From Methylorubrum zatmanii (GTDB taxonomy: Bacteria; Pseudomonadota; Alphaproteobacteria; Rhizobiales; Beijerinckiaceae), in NCBI RefSeq assembly GCF_014845115.1, contig NZ_NKUI01000126.1, positions 1 to 40,200 of the forward strand: DNA of 40,200 bases, read 5' to 3'. Under the pieces are notes generated by a model. The model had not been told where the DNA came from. It worked only from the letters and a program-made list of their open reading frames with translations, and did not search any database. The position numbers and the translations under genes are program-made. Positions 33,081 to 40,118 of this stretch are shown piece by piece; within the stretch, counting starts at the first letter, position 1, and each line of letters opens with the position of its first letter.

Positions 33081-34106
33081 ATGGAGCGTCCTTCCATCAG
33101 CGTCGGGGAGCGGAACTGGGCGCGGTTCGCCCGGCTGTTCGCCCGCACCGCCATCGGTCTGCTCGCCGGTTACCTCGCCCTCGCGATCCTCGTCGATCCC
33201 TATGACAGCGGGCGCTCGACGCTCCTCTCCGCCGGGGCGATCCGGCCGCAGGGCCCGCGCACCGCCGCCGCCCTGCGCGGGCGCGACCCGGCCTTCGAGG
33301 GCGCCGTGTTCGGCAATTCCCATATCCAGCTCGTCGAGCCCGAGCGCCTGACGGCCGCGACCGGCATCCCCTTCGTGCAGCTCTCGGTGCCCGCCACCGG
33401 GCCGGGGGAGCAGCTCGCCCTGCTCGCGTGGTTCCTGCGCCACCATCCGGCACCGAAGGCGATCGTCCTCTCGGTGGACGATTTCTGGTGCATCGACGAC
33501 CCGGCCCTGCCCAACGACAAGCCGTTCCCGTTCTGGCTCTACAGCCACGATCCCCTCGCCTATCTGCGCGGGCTCCTGCGCTTCTCCGTCGCCCAGGAGG
33601 TGGTGGGGCGCGTGTCGTGGATTCTCGGCAGCCGCCGCAAGCGGGCTCGGGCGGATGGTTGGTGGGATTACGAGCCGGATTACCTCAGGCTCGGGGATCT
33701 CGACGGGGAACGCTTCCGCGTCGCCCGCGAAACGCCGGTTCCCGACGAGCCGACGCCGGGCAAGGCCGGGCCGTCCTTTCCCGCCGCCGACCGCCTCGCC
33801 ACGGTGCTGGCCGCCCTCCCCCCGGAGACCGCCGTGGTCATGGTGTTTCCGCCGGTCTACGCCGCCGGCCTGCCGCGACCCGGCACGGCGCGCGACCGGG
33901 CCGAGGCGGCCTGCCGGGGCGCCATGGCCGCTGCCCTCGGTCGCCATGCCCGCAGCGCCCTCGTCGACGGGCGCCGCGAGCGCCCGGCCCTGCACGACCC
34001 GGCCCTGTTCTTCGACCAGACCCATTACCGGCACGGCCTGGCGCGCCCCCTCGCCGACGAGATCGCCGCCGCCCTGCGCCGGCTGCAAGGGAGCCTTGCG
34101 CCATGA
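33081..34106 (+). CDS. SGNH-like membrane-anchored partner of MBOAT
   Basis: The 341-aa protein has an N-terminal anchor helix (~20-42) and a periplasmic SGNH/AlgX-like domain. The nucleophile motif is GNSH (residues 78-81, Ser80). The conserved Asp/His is in the C-terminal FFDQTHYRHG (Asp312, His315), giving a plausible Ser-Asp-His triad. In AlgI-AlgJ/AlgX and similar pairs the MBOAT protein moves the acyl group across the membrane and the SGNH partner transfers it to the polymer. The start at 33081 is 1 nt after the MBOAT stop, so translation is coupled. It has no known product name. Confidence 0.78.
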   Translation: MERPSISVGERNWARFARLFARTAIGLLAGYLALAILVDPYDSGRSTLLSAGAIRPQGPRTAAALRGRDPAFEGAVFGNSHIQLVEPERLTAATGIPFVQLSVPATGPGEQLALLAWFLRHHPAPKAIVLSVDDFWCIDDPALPNDKPFPFWLYSHDPLAYLRGLLRFSVAQEVVGRVSWILGSRRKRARADGWWDYEPDYLRLGDLDGERFRVARETPVPDEPTPGKAGPSFPAADRLATVLAALPPETAVVMVFPPVYAAGLPRPGTARDRAEAACRGAMAAALGRHARSALVDGRRERPALHDPALFFDQTHYRHGLARPLADEIAAALRRLQGSLAP

Positions 34107-34246
34107 GGGCCTATTTGGAGGGCCCACTTGAGCGTGTCGTCTTTGCCGCATCGTACCAGCTTTTCAAGCGAGAGTGCTTAAGGCGGCATCCGCGCGTTGT
34201 AGAGCTTGCCCGCCTCGATTATAGCCTCGCCGAAGATCGCCGCTGA
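34103..34246 (+). CDS. Possible small protein coupled to the SGNH gene (47 aa)
   Basis: An ATG overlaps the SGNH stop (ATGA at 34103-34106) with GGGAG upstream. The 47-aa frame MRAYLEGPLERVVFAASYQL... is continuous to a TGA at 34244-34246. The product is basic, with an amphipathic helix and an LFKRECLRRHPRVVEL segment. Base composition is less GC3-biased than the neighbours, so this may be the dksA leader rather than a gene. Recognition rests on the overlap alone. Confidence 0.4.
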   Translation: MRAYLEGPLERVVFAASYQLFKRECLRRHPRVVELARLDYSLAEDRR

Positions 34247-34272
34247 CCGGCAGGGAGCGCGAGGACAAAGCG

Positions 34273-34692
34273 ATGGCGAAGGTCACGATCGAGGACGGCT
34301 ACAGGCCCTCCGAAGACGAGCCCTTCATGAATGAGCGGCAGCGGGAGTATTTCCGGCGCAAGCTGCTCAGTTGGAAGAGCGAAATCTTGCGCGAGGCGCA
34401 GGATACGCTCAGTGCGCTCCAAAGCGAGAACGAGAACCATCCCGATCTTGCCGATCGTGCCTCGTCCGAAACGGATCGCTCGATCGAGCTGCGCGCCCGC
34501 GACCGCCAGCGCAAGCTGACCAGCAAGATCGATGCGGCCCTCTCCCGGCTGGAGGACGGCTCCTACGGCTTCTGCGAGGAGACCGGCGAGCCGATCTCGC
34601 TCAAGCGGCTCGATGCGCGCCCGATCGCGACGCTGTCTCTGGAGGCGCAGGAGCGGCACGAGCGCCGCGAGCGCGTCTACCGCGACGACTGA
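34273..34692 (+). CDS. dksA: RNA polymerase-binding transcription factor DksA (one-cysteine form)
   Basis: DksA enters the RNA polymerase secondary channel and works with ppGpp to control rRNA and amino acid promoters. The 139-aa protein keeps the coiled coil and its tip motif DLADRA (Asp58, Asp61, Ala63). The zinc-finger region is YGFCEETGEPISLKRLDARP, with Cys101 only. Three of the four zinc ligands of E. coli DksA are Thr, Ser and Ala here, so zinc binding by the classic site is lost. This one-cysteine type is known in Alphaproteobacteria such as Rhodobacter sphaeroides, where it is functional. Confidence 0.94.
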   Translation: MAKVTIEDGYRPSEDEPFMNERQREYFRRKLLSWKSEILREAQDTLSALQSENENHPDLADRASSETDRSIELRARDRQRKLTSKIDAALSRLEDGSYGFCEETGEPISLKRLDARPIATLSLEAQERHERRERVYRDD

Positions 34693-34707
34693 TCGGGTTT
34701 TCCGGTC

Positions 34708-34813
34708 ATACGGGATCCGCTCGATCAAAGCGGCTCCCGTATCGCTCAGCCCGCGCGGCGCCTGAGCGACGTCCGAACTCGCCATCCCGAAGGGATCCGC
34801 CGATTCGATAAGA
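34708..34813. repeat. Dispersed convergent-gene repeat, copy C
   Basis: The copy starts with a 14-bp-arm hairpin, ATACGGGATCCGCT (34708-34721) with AGCGGCTCCCGTAT (34729-34742), with one mismatch and a 7-nt loop. The shared AGCCCGCGCGGCGCCTGAGCG block and CGCCATCCCGAAGGGATCC core follow. It sits between dksA (+) and the mini-porin (-), which converge. Confidence 0.78.
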
Positions 34814-34912
34814 GACCGCGCGGTGAGCGTCTCTCGGTCGTCCTCGCGAGGCTTCACTGAGGCGGGCCGTGACCCGGCCGGCATCGAGCCGGCAACGGAA
34901 GCATGCGGTTGG

Positions 34913-35221
34913 CTATCGTCGACCCACGTCGATCCGCACGAAGCTGCGCACCGGACCGAGGCCTGATTCGCTGCGGCTGTCGATCGAGAGGCGGCTCTGA
35001 ACCGGTGTCTCGGTCCGGTATGTGCCGACATCGACGCTGGCCGAAGCCCGGCCCGACAGGCGGATGCAGGTCGTGGTGCCCGGGATGCGGACGAAGCCGA
35101 TACCCTCGCGCGGACAGGGCTCCATTGCCGCCTCGGACGGAAGTGGCGCGCGCTCGAACGCATCCGCGCAAGGCGGCGCCAGTGCCAAGCACAGGCCGAG
35201 AGCGCCTGCCGTCTTTCTCAT
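34913..35221 (-). CDS. Secreted mini-protein with Porin_2 N-terminal signature (102 aa)
   Basis: The product has a signal peptide (~1-21) and a mature region CPREGIGFVRIPGTTTCIRL (~36-55), which resembles the first strands of alphaproteobacterial porins of the Porin_2 family (pattern CP-x4-GF-x-RIPGT-x-TCIK/R). A second block, SRLSIDSRSESGLGPVRSFV, resembles the next porin beta-hairpin. A stop follows at about 100 residues, where a full porin would run several hundred. The frame beyond the stop does not resume a porin sequence, so it appears to be a stand-alone short form or an old truncated gene. It could fold as a small disulfide-linked beta protein. Confidence 0.7.
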   Translation of the reverse strand: MRKTAGALGLCLALAPPCADAFERAPLPSEAAMEPCPREGIGFVRIPGTTTCIRLSGRASASVDVGTYRTETPVQSRLSIDSRSESGLGPVRSFVRIDVGRR

Positions 35222-35284
35222 CCCGTCCGCTCCCCGATCCCTGTGCTTCGCCGATTCTCCGTGCTGGCCTAGAATCGCCCGGCG

Positions 35285-35503
35285 TCAGTAATGCGGCGGA
35301 GGCGGCTCGGGCGCACCGCTCGCCACACGAAACGCACTCTCCTCGACCTGTTCCTGCAACCGGGCGAGCTGCCGGGACAGCCGGTCGATCACCGCCCATT
35401 GCGCGGTGATCGCCGCGTTGAGATCGTCGATGACCGATTCCTGCTCGGTCAACCTGATCTCCAGGCGTGCGATTCGGTCGTCGTCGTGCGGCAGATCGGT
35501 CAT
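35285..35503 (-). CDS. slyX: SlyX family protein
   Basis: The 72-aa coiled-coil protein has RIARLEIRLTEQESVIDDLN and an AVIDRLSRQLARLQEQVEE helix, ending PEPPPPHY, the typical SlyX C-terminus. Despite the name it is not a haemolysin; its function is unknown. The ATG at 35503 matches family length; 35539 would add 12 residues. It lies 63 bp upstream of the mini-porin on the same strand. Confidence 0.87.
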   Translation of the reverse strand: MTDLPHDDDRIARLEIRLTEQESVIDDLNAAITAQWAVIDRLSRQLARLQEQVEESAFRVASGAPEPPPPHY

Positions 35504-35539
35504 CGCCCGACCATGCTCCGCCGGGCGGGACCGTGACAA

Positions 35540-35918
35540 CCGTCTCCCGAACGCCGCCGCCGCGAAGCCGGATATTTGTCCAGGCTTTTTGCTGGAGGGA
35601 GCCGTCCAGACCGGATGTGTATCGGGCGCGGCAGAGATCGGCTCGCAGCGTCATCCGACGCGATGCTTCCCGGCCCGGGGGAGCGGAATTCCGTGATCGT
35701 CGCCGAAGGAAGGCTATAAAAGTCAAACTCATTGCCGCGTTTGACGCGTGGAACGCGGGGATCGATTCGATGGGATTTGGCTATCAAGTTCGTGCGGGAT
35801 CTCTGATCTGAAAGAGCGCTGGGCTGTGCAGATGATCGTCGCAGATAATTGCGCGGTAAATTTTTTATGAAGAAGAAAATTCAATTCGATCGGAGTTAAG
35901 CCCGTCTTTCGTTGAGAC
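35540..35918. other. Intergenic region, AT-richer, without gene (379 bp)
   Basis: No credible CDS is seen. The part near 35840-35900 is unusually AT-rich for this genome, with GGTAAATTTTTTATGAAG and a TTAA at 35895-35898. It probably holds the promoter of the PilZ-type gene. Open frames on both strands are arginine-rich shadows. Confidence 0.5.
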
Positions 35919-36533
35919 ATGGGCCGCACAGATCGCGTTCCGATCACGCACTTCATCATGATCCATCGCTCGTCAGCCACACTCCGTCCCCTCATCTTGC
36001 CCGCCTATTGCCGGAGCCGGGAGCGAGCCGAGTTCCACGCGGTGACCCAGGACATCTACTGGAGCGGCATCGCCTTCCGATCGGCGATCATGCCGGCCGT
36101 CGGTCAGGTTCTGACCTGTAGCATCCGCTATGTCGGCCTATTCGAGGCTCGCGTCGTCGGCACCGAGGATCACCTGTTCGTCGTCCACCTCCTGACATCG
36201 CGGCGACGCGGCGGCGAGATCGCGCGCACGATGCTGGCGCTGGCCCACGAACAGGAGCGCCCCCTTGAGGCATGGCGGCTCCATGCCCGGATCAACCCGG
36301 TGAACCGGGACGTGCTCGTCACCCTTGAGGATGGGCGCGTTCTCCCCGGCCGGCTGATCAATGTCTCGGCCTCCGGGGCGGCTCTCGTCATCGAGGATAC
36401 GGTGGAGCGCGGGGCCCACATCGTCATCGGTTCAACCGCAGCGCGGGTGGTGCGCGTCTTCCGGGACGGAATCGGCGCCGCCTTCGTCACGCCTTTCGAT
36501 CCGGTGCAGGTCCATGCCGGAATCAGGCTCTGA
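35919..36533 (+). CDS. PilZ-type domain protein, two tandem domains
   Basis: The 204-aa soluble protein has two PilZ-like beta barrels. The first (~35-100) is degenerate (RAEFHAVTQDIYWSGIAFR). The second (~125-200) has the basic RINPVNRDV stretch and the GRLINVSASGAAL motif, close to the cyclic di-GMP motif RxxxR...D/N-x-S-x-x-G, with Asn for Asp. Binding of cyclic di-GMP is possible and would link it to the GGDEF-EAL protein at 8827. The start is uncertain; ATGs at 35919 and 35958 both lack a good ribosome-binding site. Confidence 0.72.
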   Translation: MGRTDRVPITHFIMIHRSSATLRPLILPAYCRSRERAEFHAVTQDIYWSGIAFRSAIMPAVGQVLTCSIRYVGLFEARVVGTEDHLFVVHLLTSRRRGGEIARTMLALAHEQERPLEAWRLHARINPVNRDVLVTLEDGRVLPGRLINVSASGAALVIEDTVERGAHIVIGSTAARVVRVFRDGIGAAFVTPFDPVQVHAGIRL

Positions 36534-36625
36534 TCTGGCTTGCGTCTGAGCTCTCGCATCCCGGCGGCGGAAGGTCTAAGTCCCAGGCTCGCTCCTGTCT
36601 CGACGAAGCGGCCGAAAGCCTGCCC

Positions 36626-38158
36626 GTGACCGATTACATCAAGAAGATCCTCTCCGCCCGCGTCTACGACGTGGCGATCGAGAGCCCGCTCGATCCGATG
36701 CCCCGCTTGACCAAGCGGCTCGGCCGGCCCGTTCTGCTCAAGCGCGAGGACCTGCAGCCGGTCTTCTCGTTCAAGCTGCGCGGCGCCTACAACAAGATGG
36801 CCTCGCTGCCGCGGGAACAGCTCGAACGCGGCGTGATCTGCGCCTCGGCCGGCAACCATGCCCAGGGCGTGGCCCTCGGCGCGGCGCGGCTCGGCGTGCG
36901 GGCGGTGATCGTGATGCCGCGCACCACGCCCGCCATCAAGGTCGATGCCTGCCGCGCCCGCGGCGCCGAGGTGGTGCTGCACGGCGACGCCTTCGACGAG
37001 GCGCTTGCCGAGGCGCGGCGCCTGGAGGCGCAATGGGGCCTGACCTTCCTGCATCCCTTCGACGACCCGGAGGTGATCGCCGGCCAGGGCACCATCGGCA
37101 TGGAGATCCTGCATCAGCATTCCGGGCCGATCGAGGCGATCTTCGTCCCCATCGGCGGCGGCGGCCTCGCGGCCGGCATCGCCACCTTCGTGAAGTATCT
37201 GCGCCCGGACACCAAGGTGATCGGCGTCGAGCCCGACGATGCCGCCTGCATGGCCGAGGCGATCAAGGCGGGTGACCGCGTGACGCTCGGAAGCGTCGGC
37301 CTGTTCGCCGACGGCGTGGCGGTGCGGCAGGCGGGCGAGGAGACCTTCCGCCTCTGCCGCGCGCATCTCGATGCGGTGATCACCGTCGATACCGACGCGA
37401 TGTGCGCGGCGGTCAAGGACATCTTCGACGACACGCGGGCGATCTCCGAGCCCTCGGGCGCCCTCAGCCTTGCCGGGGCCAAAGCCTGGGCGGCGGAGAA
37501 TCCCGGCGCCGGACCGCTGGTGGCGATCTCGTCGGGCGCCAATCTCAATTTCGACCGCCTGCGCCACATCGCCGAGCGAGCGGAGATCGGCGAGGAGCGC
37601 GAGGTGCTGCTCGGTGTCACCATCCCCGAGCGGCCGGGCGCCTACCGCGCCTTCATCGCCGCCCTCGGCCCCCGCGCGATCACCGAGTTCAACTATCGCT
37701 ACGCCAAGGGGAGCGATGCGCGCATCTTCGTCGGCATCAACCTGCCCGGCGGGAAGGCGGAGAAGCGCGACCTGATCGCGAGCCTGGAGCAGGCGGGATA
37801 CGGCGTCGCCGACATGAGCGACAACGAGATGGCCAAGGTCCATGTGCGCTACATGGTGGGTGGCCGCGCCACGGGCCTCGCCGACGAACGGCTCTACCGC
37901 TTCCAGTTCCCCGAGCGGCCGGGGGCGCTAATGAAGTTCCTGGAGGCCCTCGGCGACGGGTTCAACATCAGCCTGTTCCACTACCGCAACCACGGCGCGG
38001 ATTACGGGCGGGTGCTGGCGGGGATCGAGGTTCCGGCCTCCGAACGCGCCCGCTTCGATGCCGCCCTGGACGTCCTCGGCTACCCTTACGTGGACGAGAC
38101 CGACAACCCGGCCTACCGCCTGTTCCTCGACAACGGCATCGGCGCCGATCATCGTTAG
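36626..38158 (+). CDS. ilvA: Threonine ammonia-lyase, biosynthetic
   Basis: IlvA deaminates L-threonine to 2-oxobutanoate, the first committed step of isoleucine synthesis. The 510-aa protein is the long, feedback-regulated type. The PLP Lys50 is in FSFKLRGAYNKM, ASAGNHAQGVA binds substrate and the PLP phosphate loop is PIGGGGLAAGIA. Two ACT-like regulatory domains occupy ~330-420 and ~425-505 and include the VTIPERPGAYRAFI and QFPERPGALMKFLE blocks. The start is GTG at 36626. A 13-bp perfect inverted repeat follows the stop. Confidence 0.97.
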   Translation: MTDYIKKILSARVYDVAIESPLDPMPRLTKRLGRPVLLKREDLQPVFSFKLRGAYNKMASLPREQLERGVICASAGNHAQGVALGAARLGVRAVIVMPRTTPAIKVDACRARGAEVVLHGDAFDEALAEARRLEAQWGLTFLHPFDDPEVIAGQGTIGMEILHQHSGPIEAIFVPIGGGGLAAGIATFVKYLRPDTKVIGVEPDDAACMAEAIKAGDRVTLGSVGLFADGVAVRQAGEETFRLCRAHLDAVITVDTDAMCAAVKDIFDDTRAISEPSGALSLAGAKAWAAENPGAGPLVAISSGANLNFDRLRHIAERAEIGEEREVLLGVTIPERPGAYRAFIAALGPRAITEFNYRYAKGSDARIFVGINLPGGKAEKRDLIASLEQAGYGVADMSDNEMAKVHVRYMVGGRATGLADERLYRFQFPERPGALMKFLEALGDGFNISLFHYRNHGADYGRVLAGIEVPASERARFDAALDVLGYPYVDETDNPAYRLFLDNGIGADHR

Positions 38159-38175
38159 AGCCGATCTTTCGACGC

Positions 38176-38218
38176 GCGCTCTTTCGCCGGACCGGCCTCC
38201 GCTTCGGCGAAAGAGCGC
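38176..38218 (+). terminator. Perfect 13-bp inverted repeat after ilvA
   Basis: GCGCTCTTTCGCC (38176-38188) pairs with GGCGAAAGAGCGC (38206-38218) across a 17-nt loop, 17 nt after the ilvA stop. No T-tract follows. It is unlike the dispersed element found at convergent sites and could be a terminator or a separate repeat type. Confidence 0.55.
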
Positions 38219-38259
38219 TCTCAGCTCATCCCCCAGGGTTTGAAACGGGAGCACGACAG

Positions 38260-38577
38260 ATGCGTGCGGCTGCCCTTGCCCTCTTGGCTCTCCTCGTGCC
38301 GGTCACGGCGTCTCCGGCCGGCCCGCTCGATCGGGCCGGCACGGGGCGGCCGGAGGGAGTCCCGATTCTGTCACAGCCCGATGCCGCCGAATCCGCTGCC
38401 CGTCAGGCCGAGTTCGACCGGCAGATCGCCGAGCGCAGCAACCGCGCGGCCCGGTCGATCTGTGCCGGCTGCAATGCGGGCACCGGCGCGCGGGGGACGA
38501 GCGTCACCCCGGCTCTGCGCAATCCCGGGCGGGACGAGCCGCGGCCCGCCGATCCGGCAGCGGCGCCGCTCGACTGA
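38260..38577 (+). CDS. Small secreted hypothetical protein (105 aa)
   Basis: The product has a signal peptide (MRAAALALLALLVPVTASPA). The mature chain is rich in Ala, Pro and Arg, with two Cys in SICAGCNAG (~67-75) that could bind metal or form a disulfide. A GGGAG precedes the ATG by ~9 nt. No family is recognised. It converges on the 89-aa gene. Confidence 0.6.
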   Translation: MRAAALALLALLVPVTASPAGPLDRAGTGRPEGVPILSQPDAAESAARQAEFDRQIAERSNRAARSICAGCNAGTGARGTSVTPALRNPGRDEPRPADPAAAPLD

Positions 38578-38640
38578 TCGTCACCCTCGGCGTCCGGCGA
38601 GGGGGGCGAGATATCCGCCCCGGACGATGTGTCCCGACGA

Positions 38641-38910
38641 TCAGGCGACCGTTGCCGGTTGGCTGCGGAACAGGGCGGTGCAGCCGGTATCCCGGTGCAT
38701 GCTCAGGATCGAGGCGCGGTCGATCTCGGGATGGGCGGAGAGAACCCGGCGCACATCTTCCACGACCTTCTCGTAGCGATGCGCGTCGAAATTTTTCTCC
38801 AAGGGACTCACGGCGATATAGGCCTCGACGACGAGAACCCTCTCGGTCCGCTCCTGGGTGACATCGACGGCGATCCAGGCCGACTTCACGAGGCGGTTGG
38901 CGACGAGCAT
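38641..38910 (-). CDS. Hypothetical protein (89 aa)
   Basis: The product is a soluble alpha/beta-type protein starting MLVANRLVKSAWIAVDVTQER. It has VLVVEAYIAVSPLEKNF in the middle and a helix EKVVEDVRRVLSAHPEI. GGAGGA sits 6 nt upstream of the ATG at 38910, which decides the start over an in-frame ATG at 38934. No known domain is recognised. Confidence 0.65.
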   Translation of the reverse strand: MLVANRLVKSAWIAVDVTQERTERVLVVEAYIAVSPLEKNFDAHRYEKVVEDVRRVLSAHPEIDRASILSMHRDTGCTALFRSQPATVA

Positions 38911-38934
38911 GGGGCGATCCTCCGATGCCGCCAT

Positions 38935-39246
38935 GTTGCCCGGCGGCTCTCGTGAGGCGAGCATGGACCGCACATGGAGACTTGCCAAGACCTACCCTTG
39001 CCAAGACCTACCCTTGCCAAGGCCTACCCTTGCCAAGGCCTGACCATGGTTTGGAGCAAGGATCCGCAGCACAGTTGTCGGCTCATGCCAAGTCCGACCG
39101 ATCCCTCGGGATCGCGGAGTGCGGTCCTTGCTCGCGTTCTGCCCGGACGCGGGTGATACTATCTCCGATCCGATCGGTTGGAGACGGCAACACCGGAGCT
39201 TCGGTTCGCGTGACGTCGCTCCCAGATCACCGGGCTGCGTCCGCGA
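38935..39246. other. Intergenic region with 4 x 16-bp tandem repeat (312 bp)
   Basis: No gene is supported. The main content is the tandem array at 38981-39045, upstream of the minus-strand gene at 38641-38910. Promoters for the flanking genes may lie here. Confidence 0.5.
38981..39045. repeat. 4 x 16-bp tandem repeat
   Basis: The unit CTTGCCAAGACCTACC is repeated at 38981, 38997, 39013 and 39029. Copies 3 and 4 carry AAGG instead of AAGA, and the last has an additional base. The unit length is not a multiple of three. It may bind a regulator or expand by slippage. Confidence 0.88.
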
Positions 39247-39498
39247 TCAGGCATCGGTGGTGACGAGGCGCAGGCCGGTGAAGCCGCTCTGCCGGGAGCG
39301 GGCGGCCCGGTTGTCCGAACCATCCACGGTTTCCGTATCGGCGGGATTGCGCTCGCGACCCTTGATCAGGGTCGGCTGTGCGATCCACCGGATCACCTTG
39401 TCACCGCGATAGCGCCCGTACCGTCGCTCGTCGCTGCGCAGCACCCAACGCGGATGAACCGCTCCATCCCTGGCCATGAGCCGCCCCCGGACATGCAT
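39247..39498 (-). CDS. Hypothetical protein (83 aa or shorter)
   Basis: The product is a basic protein with WVLRSDERRYGRYRGDKVIRW in the middle and no signal peptide or membrane segment. No family is recognised. An alternative ATG at 39477 (7 residues shorter) has GGGGGCGG upstream. The frame is open and unlike its antisense shadow, but support is modest. Confidence 0.5.
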   Translation of the reverse strand: MHVRGRLMARDGAVHPRWVLRSDERRYGRYRGDKVIRWIAQPTLIKGRERNPADTETVDGSDNRAARSRQSGFTGLRLVTTDA

Positions 39499-39740
39499 AC
39501 CGCCGCGAGCGGCGCCCCCTCGGCGCTCCGCGGTTGACTCGCGGTCAGTGCGTCCTGACCGCCCGAGCAGGCACCGGATTTACGGTCCGGGCATCCTCCA
39601 AATTGGGGATGCGCGGGGCATTTTATGCAAAATCGGCAGTATTCCGGGGTAGAACCCGCAAGGGGCGGCGGCGCAGCCCCGCTCTCCTGCCGTGAAACCG
39701 CGCGCTTGACCTCGCCGCCTCCCCTGCGCACGAGGGCGTC

Positions 39741-40082
39741 ATGCTGACCATCATTCGCCTGATGGCGTGGATCGTGGCCCTCGGCCTCGTCGTCGTGACG
39801 CTCTCGCCGATCGAGGCACGGCCCGTCCTCACCTCGCCCAATCTGGAGCGGGCCGGAGCCTACGGGCTGTTCGGTTTCCTTCTCGTGCTCTCCTATACCC
39901 GGCGCTGGGGGCTGGCGCTCGTGGCCGGCCTCATCCTCGCCGGGGCGCTTGAGGCGGCGCAGGGATTGACCGTGAGCCGACACGGCCGTCTGTTCGATTT
40001 CCTGGTGAAGGGCGGCGCGGCCCTGGTCGGCGGCCTTGTCGCCCAAGGCCTCCACCGGCTGCTCGCCCGACGGTCGGCCTGA
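39741..40082 (+). CDS. VanZ-family membrane protein
   Basis: The 113-aa protein has three to four membrane helices (about 5-22, 38-52, 56-70 and 85-103). The ERAGAYGLFGFLLVLSYTRRW and GLILAGALEAAQGL...RHGRLFDFLVKGGAALVGG blocks match the VanZ-like family. VanZ proteins are small integral membrane proteins best known from teicoplanin resistance in Gram-positives; the proteobacterial homologues have no known role. Its stop codon is one end of a 39-bp palindrome whose other end is the stop of the next, convergent gene. Confidence 0.82.
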   Translation: MLTIIRLMAWIVALGLVVVTLSPIEARPVLTSPNLERAGAYGLFGFLLVLSYTRRWGLALVAGLILAGALEAAQGLTVSRHGRLFDFLVKGGAALVGGLVAQGLHRLLARRSA

Positions 40083-40118
40083 TAGGGGAACCGCTTTGAT
40101 CAAGCGGATCCCGTATCA
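40080..40118. repeat. 39-bp palindrome carrying two convergent stop codons (copy D of dispersed element)
   Basis: Arms are TGATAGGGGAACCGCTT (40080-40096) and AAGCGGATCCCGTATCA (40102-40118), matching at 15 of 17 positions around a 5-nt loop. The first TGA is the stop of the VanZ gene. On the other strand the TGA at 40118-40116 is the stop of the dehydrogenase, reading TGATACGG. The hairpin would fold in both transcripts. Confidence 0.9.

Noticed and set aside
38981..39045. CRISPR array
   Set aside because: The repeats are directly adjacent with no spacers and only 16 bp long, and there are no cas genes.
39570..39625. tRNA-Tyr-like segment on the minus strand (GGACCGTAAATCCGG)
   Set aside because: It resembles an anticodon stem-loop with a GTA centre, but no acceptor, D or T arm (no GGTTCGAATCC) can be built around it, so I do not call a tRNA.
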